From positions 1 through 64,000 of the forward strand of contig NW_002476432.1 of assembly GCF_000189635.1 (NCBI RefSeq): a DNA stretch of 64,000 nt, given 5' to 3'. Every line of letters begins with the position of its first letter. Position 1 is the first letter of the stretch. Below, piece by piece: positions 38,106 to 51,705 of the stretch. The DNA comes from Tetrahymena thermophila SB210 (lineage: Eukaryota; Ciliophora; Oligohymenophorea; Hymenostomatida; Tetrahymenidae). The notes under the pieces are model-generated. The model ran no database searches. It was not told the origin of the DNA and was given only the letters and a program-made list of their open reading frames with translations. A program made the position numbers and the translations under genes.

Positions 38106-41100
38106 TCATTGGTTGTTGTTAGAACTGCTCTCTGACTATTAATTTTAAACAACTTCTTATACTTATTCTTACTATGGAGCTTTATCTTCTCCATCTTCAA
38201 TTTGCATTTTTTAATGATCATTTACTGTTTATTCTTCAACTTATAAATTAGGTTATTCACTTTCTATCTACATTTTACTTTCACTTTCTTATGTTGGGTT
38301 TTATTTAAAACTTTCATTTTCTTATTACTTATTTTATGTTTCTGTGTTTTTCAAATCATCTTTTTGATTTACTGATTCTGGTAATTCAGCTAAAATATCT
38401 TTTTCACTTTATTTTTCTTATTAGCTATGCTCTTATTCAACATTTTAATTATTTTATTACGTACTTTCATTTTCTTACTAAACCTTTTGATTTTCTTCCT
38501 AAATATTTAAATTTTCTTGTTTATCACTTGAATTATCTTGTTTTAAATTTTAATCATCTTACTAAGCATTTTAATTTTCCTATTAATTACTTTTTATTTC
38601 TTGTTAAATATTTTAATCTTCTGATTAAACATTTTAAACTTGCTATTAAATATTTTGATTTTCTTGTTCAATATTTTTATTTTCTGATTAAGGTTTCTAA
38701 ATTTCTTCTTCGATGACATTTTAATTTTCATTTTAGACGATTTTTTCACTATCAACATTTTTACTCTCTTCTTAAGGATTCTAATTTTTCTAAAAATCTT
38801 TATTTTCTTGCTAATCTTTCTAAATTTCCTATTAAGCATCTTTATTATCTTGTTAAACAGCTTAATTTTCCTATTAATCACTTTATATTTATTAATGAAT
38901 ATCTCCATTTTGAATTTTTTCTTCTTGCATTTTTTCTGGTAAATTTTGGCATAATTTTTCATGATCAACAGCATTTTCTTCAACAATCTAGTTATCTTTT
39001 AATGGTTAATCCTATTATTTTTTACATATTTCAGTTGTTTATTGTTAATTCTAAGCAATTTAATTTGGTTATATTTCGTTTTCTTCTTAGCTTAGACTTG
39101 TAGGTTTTACTTAATTATCTTAATTTTCTTAGCTTTCTTATGCGTTGTCTAAAATATCTTCATACTCTGAGAGTTATTTGACGTTGTCATAAACTTTAAT
39201 CATGAAATTGGCTTTGAAAAGTTTATAGAAATTTTTAGAAGGAATGTTTGTTGGAATATTTCTGTCAGAGAATAAATCAATTATTCTCTAATTAATGCAC
39301 TTTTTTATTTAAACCTCTTTTTAAATAGGATTTAGACACTCTTTTTGTACAAAGAAATGAGCTATTTCCTTTTTCCATTTACGTTAAGGTAATGCAGCTT
39401 AAATTTGCATGATTTACATCATTTCAGGATGAATTATGTACAAGCTCTAAGGTCCTTGCAGTTTGCTTCTATTCAATTTTACATATTCAATTATAAATTT
39501 TTTGTACACACGAGATTTTTCATCATCAGAAAGCTTGTTGGGCTTTTTCTAAAGTTTCTTAGAGCTTTATTCAGCATCTTCTTAATTATTGATATCCTTT
39601 ACTTCTTTAGACTGGCTTGATTTAGGAATAGGGACAACAAACATCTTATCCTTATTACTATTAGAAGTGTTTTAGTAATTAGTTTGCAGTTCGCTTTATT
39701 TCTGCTCTTCAATTATTTTATCCTAATCTAAAACTGTCGAATCAAGTTCTATCATTTGCATCATATTGCTGCTTGAGTCTCTAAATTCACTATTGCTGCA
39801 TTCATCATAATTGTTTTGTAAAACCTTGCTATCCTCGCTTTGCTCCAAGTTATCTTTTTTTTCAGTTGCATCACTCTTTAAAGATGTTTCCACTGTTGTC
39901 CTCTTGGGCAGAGTCTTATTGAGCTCTTCTAATATATAAAACGGAGTTTTAAATGCTTCATCGTTTGACTTTTATTCCTCTGAGTTATTGTTACTATTAT
40001 TATTAAATTATTTTTCCCTATAATCATACTTCTACATAACATTTTGTATTCTCCTCCAATTATCTTAATTTTCAATAAGCTAATTGCTTTGTTCGTCATC
40101 GTTTTTACCCTTTTTTGTTTGTTTTTTTGTTTAGCTTAAACCAGATTAACTATTTTAGTCGTTTTTAGATGAGGTTTGTTAATTTTATGGCTACAAAGAA
40201 ACTGCTGCTGTTGTTGCTGCTACCTTAGATTTGTTTGCTTTGTCATTTTGAGAGAGTGACTATGAAGATGAAATGCCACCTTTAGATTTTCCAGCTTAAG
40301 TTGGATTGGATTGTTAGCTTTTATTTTCTTCTTCTTTCTTACCCTTAGAAGGAGCTTTGGAGCCAGTCTACGATTATGATTAAGCCGCCTTAGATTTTTA
40401 AGCAGGTTTTTTTGATGCTCCGATCTCCTTTTCACTAATTTCTAATTGGGATTCAGAACTTTTAGGCTTTTTACCCCCTGCAATTTTCCTATCGCTTTTT
40501 GGAGGAGAGCGACTTCTACTTCTACTTCTACTTTTATCTCTGATATTTTGCTTTGATTGTGGCAAAGAGTTAGAGCTTGTTTTCTTACTTTTACGTAGCT
40601 ATTATTTTTTCTATATATATTTCTCTTAAAGCTAGCTTTTGTTGTATTCAATTTTATCACATTTTTACTGATTTGCTATCAACACACTCAAATTATCTCC
40701 TTCATTTTCAAATGTCTCTCTTTAAATGTACATATTCTAAATGAATTCTGTTAATAATTATAAAACTTATAAATAATCCTTTACTTTTAAAATAATTTTG
40801 AAGCTACCTTTGAGAAATTTGTCATTAGGATATTCGACATAGCTTAAATTATAGAGATGTTCTTCGCAAAAGACAACATGATGCTCTGGTTCAGAATTTT
40901 TGTACCTAAAAAATAAATATTAAGTAAGCAACTCTAAAAACAAAAAAAAAAGTTGTACTATTTCTCTCTGCATTCCATTAACGTGTTCATGGTAATTACA
41001 TCTTGTATGATTCCTATCCTTTTCCCACACGAAAAGTGGAAAGTGAAATTGCATCCAGAAGTATGGCACTGTTTTCATATTAAAAATAAATAAATAAAAA

Positions 41101-42288
41101 TTTTGATTAATTTGTATACTAATTAATTTTAACGCGCTTAAAATGTATTTCGCGCTAAATTTTGATTGCAATAATGCAGTAAGTAAGAAGATAAAATTTT
41201 TATGAAATATCGTTAAAATTTTGATAAAATAAAGAACTCACATAGCCGCAATTTCCTGTCTTTAGCCCACATATCTTGCATTCATCAGTTGTCCTCTTAG
41301 GACTGTATTTCTAAACTATGAGATTTCTTGTACTATTTATAAAAATTAAAATTCAATTTATGATCAAAGTGAAGCGAAGAAAAAATTAGAGGGTATTTGT
41401 TGTATTTTTGATAATCAATTAGGAATTAATTATAACTAAATTTCACTAAAAGTTTATTTATTAAGTTGGTAGATTATCAATATCTATCTATTTAAGAGTT
41501 TACCAAATAGATATTGAATAAATAAATTAATAAATAGTTTGTTTGCTTGTTTGTTTTAACATTCTTTATGTTGATTCAATCTAATTGAAATCTTTTTTGA
41601 TTTATTAAATTAATTACCCGTTTACTACTAATTAATTAACAATACAATATAATATAAATCAATCAATCAATTCTTACCTGTCAACAAAGTTCAAAGATTT
41701 TATTGAAGAAACGCAACCAACATGCGACCATATTTACGTTCCTGAATGTTGAATAGTGACTTTTTTGACTATTCCTTTTTATTCAGGGCAAAAGTAGCAT
41801 CTAATGCTAGACAAGTCGTGCAATTTCTACTCGTTCATATAATCTCTGATGTACTCTCTGCATCTTTCACAATACCAATCATCTAATAATAAGTTTAAAG
41901 TTTTCTAAACAATGAAAAAGCAAATATTTGAATTAAAATTGCAGAATATCAATATATCTATCTATTTTAGTATAAAATTAATCAATGAACTGTTTTACTT
42001 TCTGGAATGCTATCAAGCAGTTCTCCTCCGTAACAACTTTAGTGAACAAGGCCATTACAGAGTTCACAAAAAATTAGATCATCTTGTTGCATTCCTTCTT
42101 TAATTAGACAAACTTCGCAGAAATCGTAACCTTCAGGCCAGTTCTAAGTAAATTAGAATGAATTTGAGAAATGAAATGCAATTTAAAATTATAATGAATA
42201 TGAATAATTTGTTATTTACCAAAATAATATCCTTATAATGCTCTTTTAGCACTGATAATTGTTCTTATGTTGGATTTAAAACGCTCAT
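38106..42288 (-). CDS. PHD + extended-PHD (PZP-type) chromatin reader
   Basis: Exons 42288-42220, 42143-41999, 41882-41678, 41332-41242, 41068-40959, 40905-40808 and 40747-38106 join in frame to 1119 codons. The N-terminal ~240 residues form a PHD finger (C32-x2-C35, then FCELCNGLVHQSCYGG and WYCERC). Next come RCYFCPEQKG and WSHVGCV, then ECKICGLKTGNCGY, CHTSGCNFTFHFSCG and HHVVFCEEH. This order matches the PHD-zinc knuckle-extended PHD module of JADE, BRPF and AF10 proteins, which read histone H3 tails. An N-terminal position with no acetyltransferase-linked domain most resembles AF10/AF17; orthology is inference. The large last exon has an Arg/Ser and Lys/Ser-rich part, a folded-looking segment after SDDEKSRVYKKFIIEYVKLN, and a degenerate Gln-Asn-Glu repeat near the C-terminus. 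Confidence 0.88.
38290..38990 (-). repeat. Degenerate Gln/Asn/Glu coding repeat in the PZP gene
   Basis: Within the last exon, a unit of about 11 codons of the type Q-N-I/V-Q-Q-E/D-x-Q-N (for example NIEQENQNIQQQVQNVQ) recurs many times. TAA, TAG, CAA, AAT and GAA dominate. Expansion by slippage is likely. Other frames across this stretch are open by chance because of the repeat and should not be annotated. Confidence 0.7.
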
Positions 42289-43038
42289 TTTTTTTGGATT
42301 TAGTAAGCTTATTTGAATACAATCTCAAATATATTTTTAATATGCAATTCTAGACTATCAATCAATCAATAAATAAACTAAAATCTGTCTGCTATCTAAA
42401 ATATTTTTTGCTTTCTATTTTGCTAATAATAAAATTTTTATATTGAAAAACAATAGTTTGTTTTCTGTATGTCTATCTATCTATTTATATATAAGTATGT
42501 ATTTATATATCTTTATAAATATTAATTAATTAATTAAATATCTAATTTGCTTTCTAATCAAAATACTTCTCAATTTATGTTCTCATCATCATAGTTTATC
42601 AATTAATTAATTAATAAATTCCTCTAATGATTTACTTTATTATATTAGCAAAAGCATATTTCTAATAATTTTCCAAACTGAATATTATTTATTGAGTTTG
42701 ATTATATAAATATTTAAATTCATAGTTCAATAAATAGAAAATTTACAATTATTTACTGCTTTGCTTTTATTTCTATCTAAATAAATGTTAAACCTACTAA
42801 GTAGGATAAACAATAAATTGTAAAACAATCAACATAAAATATGGAAACCAATCAAAGTAAATTCATTCCTATTTTTCATTAAATTTTTATCATTTACAAT
42901 AGTTAAAATAAATGAAATTTTTGATAACTTATTACAATGAATATAAATAAATAGTGTGTATAAAATTACAATTAAAATCTATTGATTTTTTTTAATTAAT
43001 TAATTAATTATTTATAATCAGCATTAAATTATTTCCTT
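42289..43038. other. Intergenic DNA between PZP and POP1 genes
   Basis: A+T-rich, with ATCA and TTAA microsatellites and no coding frame. It holds the promoter of the PZP gene and the 3' end of POP1. Confidence 0.5.
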
Positions 43039-46000
43039 TCAAATTAAATAAAGGTTTGCCAAATAGTACTTTCTTGAAGTAGGATTACGGATTAAGCAGA
43101 ATATTTCATTTTATTTTTTATTTTTTTGCTTATCCTCTATTTCCATGTTGTTTCCTTGGCTTTTAGCTTTTAAAGCATCCAAATAATACTTTATGATTTA
43201 GCCTCTTCCCTTTCCAACTCCAGATTTAAATGAAAAATCTCCAAATGATAAAAACCCTTTTACAATAAAGATTTAATTAAAAAGATTAGAAAATCAACGA
43301 ATTTCTTGAATCAAAATTCCATAAAAATAGAAAAAATTTAAAAATTTGATTAAATTTATAACTCAAAATTGGAAAGAAAGAAAAAATTTTAATAAGCAAT
43401 AAAGCAAGCAAATACCGATAATTTTTCTTGTTGTGCTGATTTGAGAGGGTTCTGGAATATCAAGCGATTTAGAAGCTACTTTTACATAAGAAGGCTCATC
43501 GTGAATAGAATAAACTCTGGATTTGTCTTTTAAGAGCATATCTTAGTATTTTTTGAAATCTTCTGGCTCTGGCAAACAAATGTAAGAATTAGTATCAGGC
43601 TTTCCCCTGCCTACCATAATAACTCTAACATCTTATAGATCTTCTTGCTGAGCAATTATCTTATCTTCACTCTCAAGATATTTACTCAAAATGTAATCGA
43701 AATTAGGTTTAAAAGGGAAAGGTGAGTTTATCTTCATATAATTTACTCTTTTACCTTTAGGTTTCAGGAAATGTTTAGTTACTTTTGCTTCAAGCTGTTT
43801 GTTTACAAATCAAATTATTAAACATACTTTCTAAACCAAAATTAATATTTTTTACCAATTCTTTGTTTAAAGTGCTGTATGCCTAAGTTAAAGGGTAATC
43901 ATTAGGAAATACTTTCTGACCACTTTCTTCAATAATATTATTATATTCACTTAGGCCAATAGCTTTGCAAGCTATAAATGACAGTAATCTCCAAACCAAG
44001 ATACCTCTTCCTTAATTAACCACCAAAGTAACTCCTTGTCCAAAGGCCTTGTGTTGCTTTGAATTGTTAAATATTATCATTAAATGAATTTCACTTTCAA
44101 CCAAATCCTTTGCAAACTTAATTTCCTATTTCATATTATAAACATTTTTTATTTTATTTTTAAATTTTAGTATTAAAATTTAATTATTTTCTTTAATTTT
44201 CAAAAGAAACGAATTTGAATTTATAAAAACATTTATTAATTTAATCAATATTTTTTGATTTACATTAAAATCAGGATTCTTAAAATAAATATTTCTTGGA
44301 TTTTAAAATGAAATTTAAGTTTCAAAAATTTAATAAAAAATAAACTTTTTTCATTATAAATTAGTTTAATTTTAAATATTGATTTCATTTTAGATTTAAT
44401 TTTTTAAGAATTTGAATTATTTTTTTTATTTTTTTTAGAATTTGATTAAATTAATTCAATAATTTTTATTTAATTTTTCATGAAAATTAAAATAAAAAAG
44501 CAAAATTTGTTTGTGTGATATTTTTTTAATTTGATTTTATTAAACAGTTTTGAGAAATTAAATTAAAAATATTTTATGTTTATTAAATATTTAGTGAATT
44601 TAATATCTTTAAATCATTTGTAAATAAAACAAATTTGTTACTTCGAGTTGGATAGAATTATTACTTTGTGCTTCTACCTCTTCTGTTTAGATCTTAGATT
44701 CTTCCTAAATTTACTCAGTTTAATTTAATTGTTGTTGCTGTTATTACTATTTTTAATCTTCGTATTTCTTTTTTTCTTCAATCTTAACTTGACTTAAAGC
44801 ATTGGTCTTTTGTTTTTTTGAAATTTTATTCTTCTTTTTATGAGTGTATCTATTTCTTGTTACAGTTTTGAATCTTACAGCATAATCGCTTTATTTGATT
44901 TCTTTTATGTTTTCTAGCAAGCTGATGTTTTCTTGCTTAACTTATTTGCTATAAGTTATCAAATCAACTAGACTTTAATTAAGTTAATCTTAGTTCAAAG
45001 GATTTTCTTCAACACACACTTAGGAAAAATCAAAAGGAGGTTTAATCAATTTTTTGCTGACATTTGCTTAGAATTTCAACTAAATAATATGATTTTTAGG
45101 ATAGTTAGCTGCATCATTTACATTTTTAAAATGACGAACGAGTGGATGAATATTATTTATTTATTCTTCAGACAATCCTAAATTAGCTAAGAGATAGTGT
45201 ACTTTGTACAAGCAGAGTGGACCAGACAGATCAAAGATATTATAATTGTCTTTAACATGTTAAAAATCTAGCAAACCTCCTTTCTGCTCATCAGTTTGAT
45301 TTTCAAACTTCTTAGCATAAAGAGTTAAAATTTAGATCCACTCAGAGACACAGCCAGGATGTATAAACACTACCAATTCTTATTCTGTTTTCCAAATAAA
45401 TTTTGCAGGACCAATAAGTGTATTTAATTCGTTTTTATAAACATCTAAATTATCACTGATTTTGAAATTCTTCTTCTAATTTTAAATTAAAATTTTATAG
45501 TCCTTTTATTATAAATGACTAGCCATAAACTCTAATATTTTTGATCCCTAAATAAAAATAAATTCATAGTAGCTTCTATCATAAACTGTGCAATCATGAT
45601 TAGCAAATCTAAAGCAAGCTCTATCACCTTTCTCATTTGGAGTCCTAGCTATTTTATATCTTAAAAAATAAACACATTAAAATTTAAACTTAATTCATCT
45701 AAAATTTTTATTAAAAAATATAATTAAATCATAAATAAATAAATCAATCGTTTCCATTTCACATTTCAGAATATTTTCTATTTATTTTGTCTAAATAAAA
45801 ATCTTTATTTTAATAAATTCTTTAGTTTTTGCTTTTTATAAAAATGAAATACTTTTTAATTTTGTATTAAATTTCTTAAGATTTTTGCTATTAGAAAGTA
45901 AATAAATTATTATTTGTTTAGAAGGAAATCGATTATTTAGCTAGAATTCATAATTTATTTTTACTCCTTTATTTTAACTAATTAAAACAATGAAATTAGT

Positions 46001-46819
46001 TTTATTTTCAATTAAAAATGATTGATTTTTTATTCTATTTAATATTTTAATAATAATTTATTTTTGCTTCTTAAGATAATTTAACACATTTACTTGCTTG
46101 TTTATTTATTTATGGTTTATTTTGCATTTCTTTAAATCATGAAGAATTTTTTATTTAAAAAAAATATTTGTTTTTTGTTTATTAAAATTAAATTTAGTCA
46201 TTTTTCATTTTAAAATATTTTTGTTTTTTAAGTGCAAAATTAAGCTATTGAATTAATTTATTTTTAGGCTTTTGTTAATTTTTATGATCTAAAATATGAG
46301 AAAATACTTACTGGAAATATTTGATCATTCTCATTCTTTTTGCATGCCATAAATGGGTTTCCATCCATTTATCGCTTCTTGATCTTCTGATATATGAGTT
46401 CATTAGTAATTTAGGTTTTCTCAAGTGCTTGCGACATTTGATTGGGTCTTAAGTCTTTTCAATAACATCTAATTCTTATACATTCATTCTATTTCTGATT
46501 CTGCTTGGAATTCTGTATCTATTATGAGACATAGCTCTTCTTCTTAAATGCTTTTTGACCATCTAATAAGCTAGCTATTTATTTAATAAATCAAACAAAT
46601 TAACTTGCAATAACAAGATATTTAACTGCAATTATCTAATTCTACTTTTTTAAAAATCATATTTTTCAATCAATATATTACTTTATTTGATCCATTCTTT
46701 TTTGAGTTTAATTGCTGAGTAAAGTAGCCAATCTCTGAACTTCTAGCTTCTAAGAATTGGCTCACATTTATATGACGATCTTCAATTACAATATCACTAT
46801 TTGCTTAATTATCTTGCAT
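43039..46819 (-). CDS. POP1: POP1, large protein subunit of RNase P / RNase MRP
   Basis: Exons 46819-46682, 46562-46312, 45659-44642, 44125-43856, 43794-43416 and 43256-43039 join in frame to 757 codons. The N-terminal POP1 domain is clear: VSQFLEARSSEIG, then KKHLRRRAMSHNRYRIPSRI near residues 48-68, and KWMETHLWHAKRM, followed by DRSYYEF. The middle exon carries a Lys/Gln-rich insert. The C-terminal part shows the POPLD-type segment GQGVTLVVNQGRGILVWRL and FPNDYP, and the final domain reads RKIIGFLSFGDFSFKSGVGK. POP1 is the scaffold protein shared by RNase P (tRNA 5' processing) and RNase MRP (rRNA processing) in the nucleus and nucleolus. All conserved blocks are present, so the gene looks intact. 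Introns 44126-44641 and 45660-46311 are large for this window. Confidence 0.95.
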
Positions 46820-47942
46820 ATTTATTTATATTTCTAATATATTTTTGAAACTAAAACTAAATAACTTGCTATTTATTATTTTTATTTATCTAAATAAACC
46901 AATCTACCTACCTACCTACTTTCAATATTTTATAAAAGCTATCAATATACAAAGATTTTGTTTGAGATATACACTAAAAGCAATAATTAATTAATTAATT
47001 AATTAATTTGTCTATGAACTTGCATAACATACATTATTTTCTAAATACTTAGCAGGTGAGAATACGCATAAAGAAAGAGACTTCTACTTTGACCAATTAT
47101 AAAATTTATAATTTTTAAATCAAATTTTATGAATACACACTAAAATCCAAATTTCAATAAAAATATGATAAATTCTTCTAAATAATGCAGAATGGGAATA
47201 AATGGCAAATACAATTTTTAAATCAATTATTTTTTTTAATAATTGATGAAGAGGAAAAAATATCATATTCTGTTTATCTATCCCTACTTAAAATGATCAA
47301 AAATTTGTTAAGTAAGAAATAATTAAATATAAGTAATTTATAAAGATCATTCAACAATTTTAAAAGATAAAAACCATAAGCTAATTAATTAATTAATTAA
47401 TAATAGCTATTTACTTGCATTAACTTTATAATTAAAATTTATTTTAATTGTTTATGTATATAAAATAAAGCAAATTAAAAAATCATTTATTTACTGTATC
47501 TAATAAATTAATGGCTTTCTATAAAACTAAATTATTGATTGAACTTTCTCTCATTAATTTTAAAGCAAATATATCTTTAGTACAAATACTTAAGTATGCT
47601 GACTGACTTTATCTGAGTTTTCAATTTATTACATTTATTATATTGCTTCATTTGTATTAAAATTGAAAGAAGATTTAAATTTTTTAGGGATAAGATTAGA
47701 ATTTCGGACAGTTTAATACTGCTATAAAGAGTATTCTGGATATATTCATTACAGGATTTTGATAAGTTTTTAAGCCTCTAGAATATATCTTTTCCAATGA
47801 CATCAATCAATCACTAATTCTTCCAATTATTTATTTATTTAGTTAAATTTTAGGAATTAAATTGATTTTGATAATAAATTAAAACTAATTATAGTTAAGA
47901 ATAATCAAGAAAAGTAAGAGAGAAGATTTTAAGTGTAAAAAT
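46820..47942. other. Divergent promoter region between POP1 and a small membrane-protein gene
   Basis: The two flanking genes are transcribed away from each other, so both promoters should lie here. The stretch is A+T-rich with a (TTAA)n tract near 46985 and another near 47382. No specific sites were recognised. Confidence 0.5.
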
Positions 47943-48383
47943 ATGAGTGCTAGCAGCGATTAAAGTACATTTTTAGATAAGGTTAATGAGAAGCTAATAG
48001 AATGGCAATTAGGCTTTGAAGAGCCCATATTTAGGTTAATAAATTCAAGAAGAATTTAGTAAGGAGGTATATAAAATCTCCCAATTCAAGAATAGGAATA
48101 CTTCACTTTTGAAACAAATACTTTCAAGATGGAAATGTTTGCAGCTGCATTTGCAATTCCAATTAACTTTTTTACTATCATGTACAATAGGGAAGAAAAT
48201 AAATAGGTTTTAAAGAATATGAATAAAGTTAGATTTTATCACTATGGTGCTTTAGCTACTTTAATTCCTTGCGTTTGTGCATTCGGATATTCTATTTACA
48301 GAAGATATTGCATAGATACTCCTCATGAAAAGGCATTAACATCAAAATACTATTCAGAATTAAAAAACTTTGAAAATAACTGA
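47943..48383 (+). CDS. Small two-helix membrane protein, unknown function
   Basis: An intron-less frame of 146 codons from ATG 47943 to TGA 48381-48383. The N-terminal half is polar. Two hydrophobic stretches follow: FAAAFAIPINFFTIMYN near residues 73-89 and YGALATLIPCVCAFGYSIY near 107-125, separated by a basic loop. The C-terminus is short and polar (KALTSKYYSELKNFENN). Size, two helices and the short tails resemble small accessory subunits of ciliate mitochondrial complexes, but there is no signature I can name, so this is only a suggestion. Composition and codon use match neighbouring genes. Confidence 0.82.
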
Positions 48384-49948
48384 GTTTGTTACATGCAAAT
48401 TGAGCTAATTTATTATAAATGTTTTCTCTTTCTGCCTGCATTCATTCATTTATCCATCATTAATTTATTATCAATAATTTCTATTAAGCCAATTTATTTT
48501 CTTTCAATTTATAAATTCAAGTTTATTAGAATGAATTCCCTCCACTTTAATTTATTTCAAGACATATTCCATTTAGATGATTGATAAAAGCTATTTATTG
48601 AATCATAGTTTATAAAAAATTAAAATTTATTTATAAATAAGATCATATAAAAAGATAAATTTTATATTTGAAAAATAATTTTATCAATAAAAATGAAATA
48701 ACAATTAAAATACTTTAAATAATATGCATGTATGTTAATTATTAAAAATAATGAATCAAAAAAATATTTCTTATTTAATTTATGAAACAGGCTTTAACTA
48801 AGTTAAAATTATAGTCAAATATACGTTATTATAGTTCTATGAATTATAAATAATATTAAGATATTGATTTTTTTATATATAAAAATAATAAACAAAAAAC
48901 TAACACTCAACAATAGCCAGAATAAATCAAATAAAATTATGTATAAAATTCAAACATATTTACAACAAATTTAAAGTTGAAAATTTTAAAAAACATATTA
49001 AATAAATGGTTTAATAAATAAACATATGATTTAGAAAACCGAATATTTTCTTATAATATTTTAGTTAATAATTTTTCTTACTGCATTTATCAGTAAAGTT
49101 ACTGATTTATTCTATTAAATAATATTTTGTTTTTTATTAAATAGAATACGATATATCTAATTTTTTATATAATAATAACTAAACTCTTCAAAATAAATTG
49201 GATAAATTGCTATCAAATAAAATTAAAAAAATAATTTTAGTTTTTTAATTAAAATAATAAAAAAAGATGAATTTTTAAATATAAAATTTTTATTTAATTA
49301 TCAAACAAAAAAACAATTAAAATAAAATTTTATTTCAATTATAAATTTTATTCCAAATTTTTTAAAAGAATTAAATTAGATTTGTAAAAATTAAAAAAAA
49401 TATTATTGAAAATAGTTTAAATTATTTATTAATTTTTAAATTGATTTTTTCATATAAATGAAATTTAATCAGCCTATTTATCTAAATAAGAAATTAATTA
49501 CTAGTAAATTAATTTTTGAATAAGAAATAAATTTGACATAAAGTATGAAATTAATTAAATAAGGCATTATCTATGTATTTATATAATTTATTTCATTAAA
49601 TGAATTTTCAATGATATTAGAAAATGAATAATTAAGAGATCAGTAATTAATTATAGATTATTATGTGGCAAGTTTCAATAGGAAAAAAAAATAAATATTT
49701 TTTATTTATTTATTTATGAGCTTATGCAATGGATAGAACAAATTTGATAGTATTAAAAATAGTAATGACCAAAGTTAAATATGAAAGAAGATTATAATTA
49801 AAAATGCGTATAATAACACTTATCTAAATTTAATGCCTACGCAATTTTGTTTAAAAAATTTAAATTTATAATTAATTATCAAAGACTTTCCTTTTACTAA
49901 ATTAAAGGGGGTCCTGTTAAGTCAGTTTAACTTAACACTGATTGAATT
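48384..49948. other. A+T-rich intergenic region
   Basis: Very A+T-rich, with no coding frame or repeat of note. A GGGGG run near 49908 lies just upstream of the short plus-strand frame that begins at 49949. Confidence 0.5.
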
Positions 49949-50347
49949 ATGGAAGAAAATTTAAATTTTACCTAAAGCCAAACTGTGAATTAGAATTTAA
50001 AATAAAAAACTCATCAATCAGTCAGATTAAGTCAAAAATTAAAAAGTAAATCTTTTTTAACTAGGGAATCGATTAAATGTCAGCGTGATATTTTGAAATT
50101 GAGGCTTAACTCTTTAAAATCAAGTTACTTTTGATTTAAATCTAATGAAATCTACTTTTAAGCTTATTTCTCAAAAGCTGGAAAAACAAAATTAAAAGAA
50201 TCAAATCGTTTACAAAGAGAATATGAAATTTATAAGATAATTTCCAAAAATACGCTCACAGAAGTTAAAAAGCATATTCAAATTTTTATACAAGATAAAT
50301 TTTAATTTTAGATAAGCAGATTCATGAAGAAAGATAGATAAAAATGA
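49949..50347 (+). pseudogene. Short coding-like frame with one internal TGA
   Basis: From ATG 49949 (MEENLNFTQSQTVNQNLKQK...) a frame of 132 codons ends at TGA 50345-50347 and is interrupted by one TGA at 50132-50134 (codon 62). Both halves are protein-like: the first ends ...LRLNSLKSSYF, the second begins FKSNEIYFQAYFSKAGKTKL and continues Lys/Gln-rich. No GT...AG intron across the TGA was found. It may be a real 61-residue protein, a pseudogene, or a recoded UGA (Tetrahymena uses UGA for selenocysteine in some genes). I do not recognise the product. Confidence 0.35.
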
Positions 50348-51705
50348 TTTGGGTCTACTAAGAAAAAAATTAATTTGAGCTACTTAATTGTTTATAAAAA
50401 CACAATTTTTATTTAGACTTCTCTTGAAAAATTAATTAATAATATTTCTATCTATGTTCATGTAAAATTACCTGTGAAAATGGTAGATAATTTTTTGATT
50501 TTTATAATATTTTTCTACTCAAATTAACTCAATTATTTTTTTGTCAATTAAAAAAAACGGTTTTAAAATTTATGAAATATTTTTAAATTTTGAGGTATTT
50601 TAAGTTATTCATTTTTTCGATACGAATGCTTTTAAAAAGATTAAATTAATATTTTAAGTAGAATAATTTTTTGTCAAAGTATCAAATAGATTAAATAACA
50701 TATGATAGATTCCTAGCATGATAGATAGCTAGCTAACTAATTTATCAATTGATTTTTATAAAATTCATTTTCAAGCAAGAGACTAAGTAAGAATAAAGAA
50801 TAATAATTAATATTTAGCAAACTAGCAAAGTTTTAAATATTTATCTACCTTACTAATTACAAAGGAAACAATAGAAAATGATAAAAATAAAAATAGAATA
50901 TCATCTATTTTGCATGTTTAATATCCAATAAATAGAATTATCCCCTGTAATTTAGTCTTACTATGTTATTTTTGAAGTATCATATAATGCAATTTATATT
51001 TATATATATTGACTCAAAAAAGTGTTAGTTAAAAAATAAAGACCAGTGATGAATGATATAGATTATTTTAGCTAGTTCAATTAAGTAGAAAAATAGATAG
51101 ACTAGACTAAAATTAATTTCAATAAGAGTCTATTTACCTACCTATCTATCTATCTATACTTTTGCTTTCTTTATTTACTTAATTAATTTAATTAATAGGT
51201 CATCACTGATTTTTTTGGTAAACTGCAATTACTTTTTAATATGCAAAATATGTCTTCACTTTTCATATCTCATTTTATTTTTCCTTTAGCATTATATTTT
51301 CTCTATAAAGACTTATCAAGTAATGTAATTCTATAGTTACTTAATTTTTCTGTTAGCAAAATGTATGTAAATTTTGTAAAAATGAGTAGGAGTTAAATTG
51401 GTATAGATAAGAAAAGATAATTGATCATACAATATATAGAGAGAGAATAAGAAAGTACAGAGAAGGGAGGTTTGATTGAATTGCATTTATAATGCCTTGA
51501 TTATATTATAGGTAGTATTGAAACATTGGATGAATATTATAATTTACATTTAATAATATTATTAATAAATATTTTATTTAAATTTTAGATTTGGTTGAGT
51601 TTATTTATTATACTATAAAGTTAGTTGTTGTTGTTGTTGTTATTTTTTATATCTACAAATCTTTATATTTAAATACTAAGTCATTTGTTGAAAATAATTT
51701 CAAAC
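50348..51705. other. A+T-rich intergenic region
   Basis: No coding frame. CTAT/ATCT microsatellites occur near 51140-51160 and GTTGTTGTT near 51625. The RNase T2 gene ends at 51706. Confidence 0.5.

Noticed and set aside
38336..38986. Long overlapping frames on both strands, one Phe/Leu-rich and one Lys/Ile-rich
   Set aside because: Both are side products of the Gln/Asn/Glu coding repeat of the PZP gene, which is read in a third frame on the minus strand.
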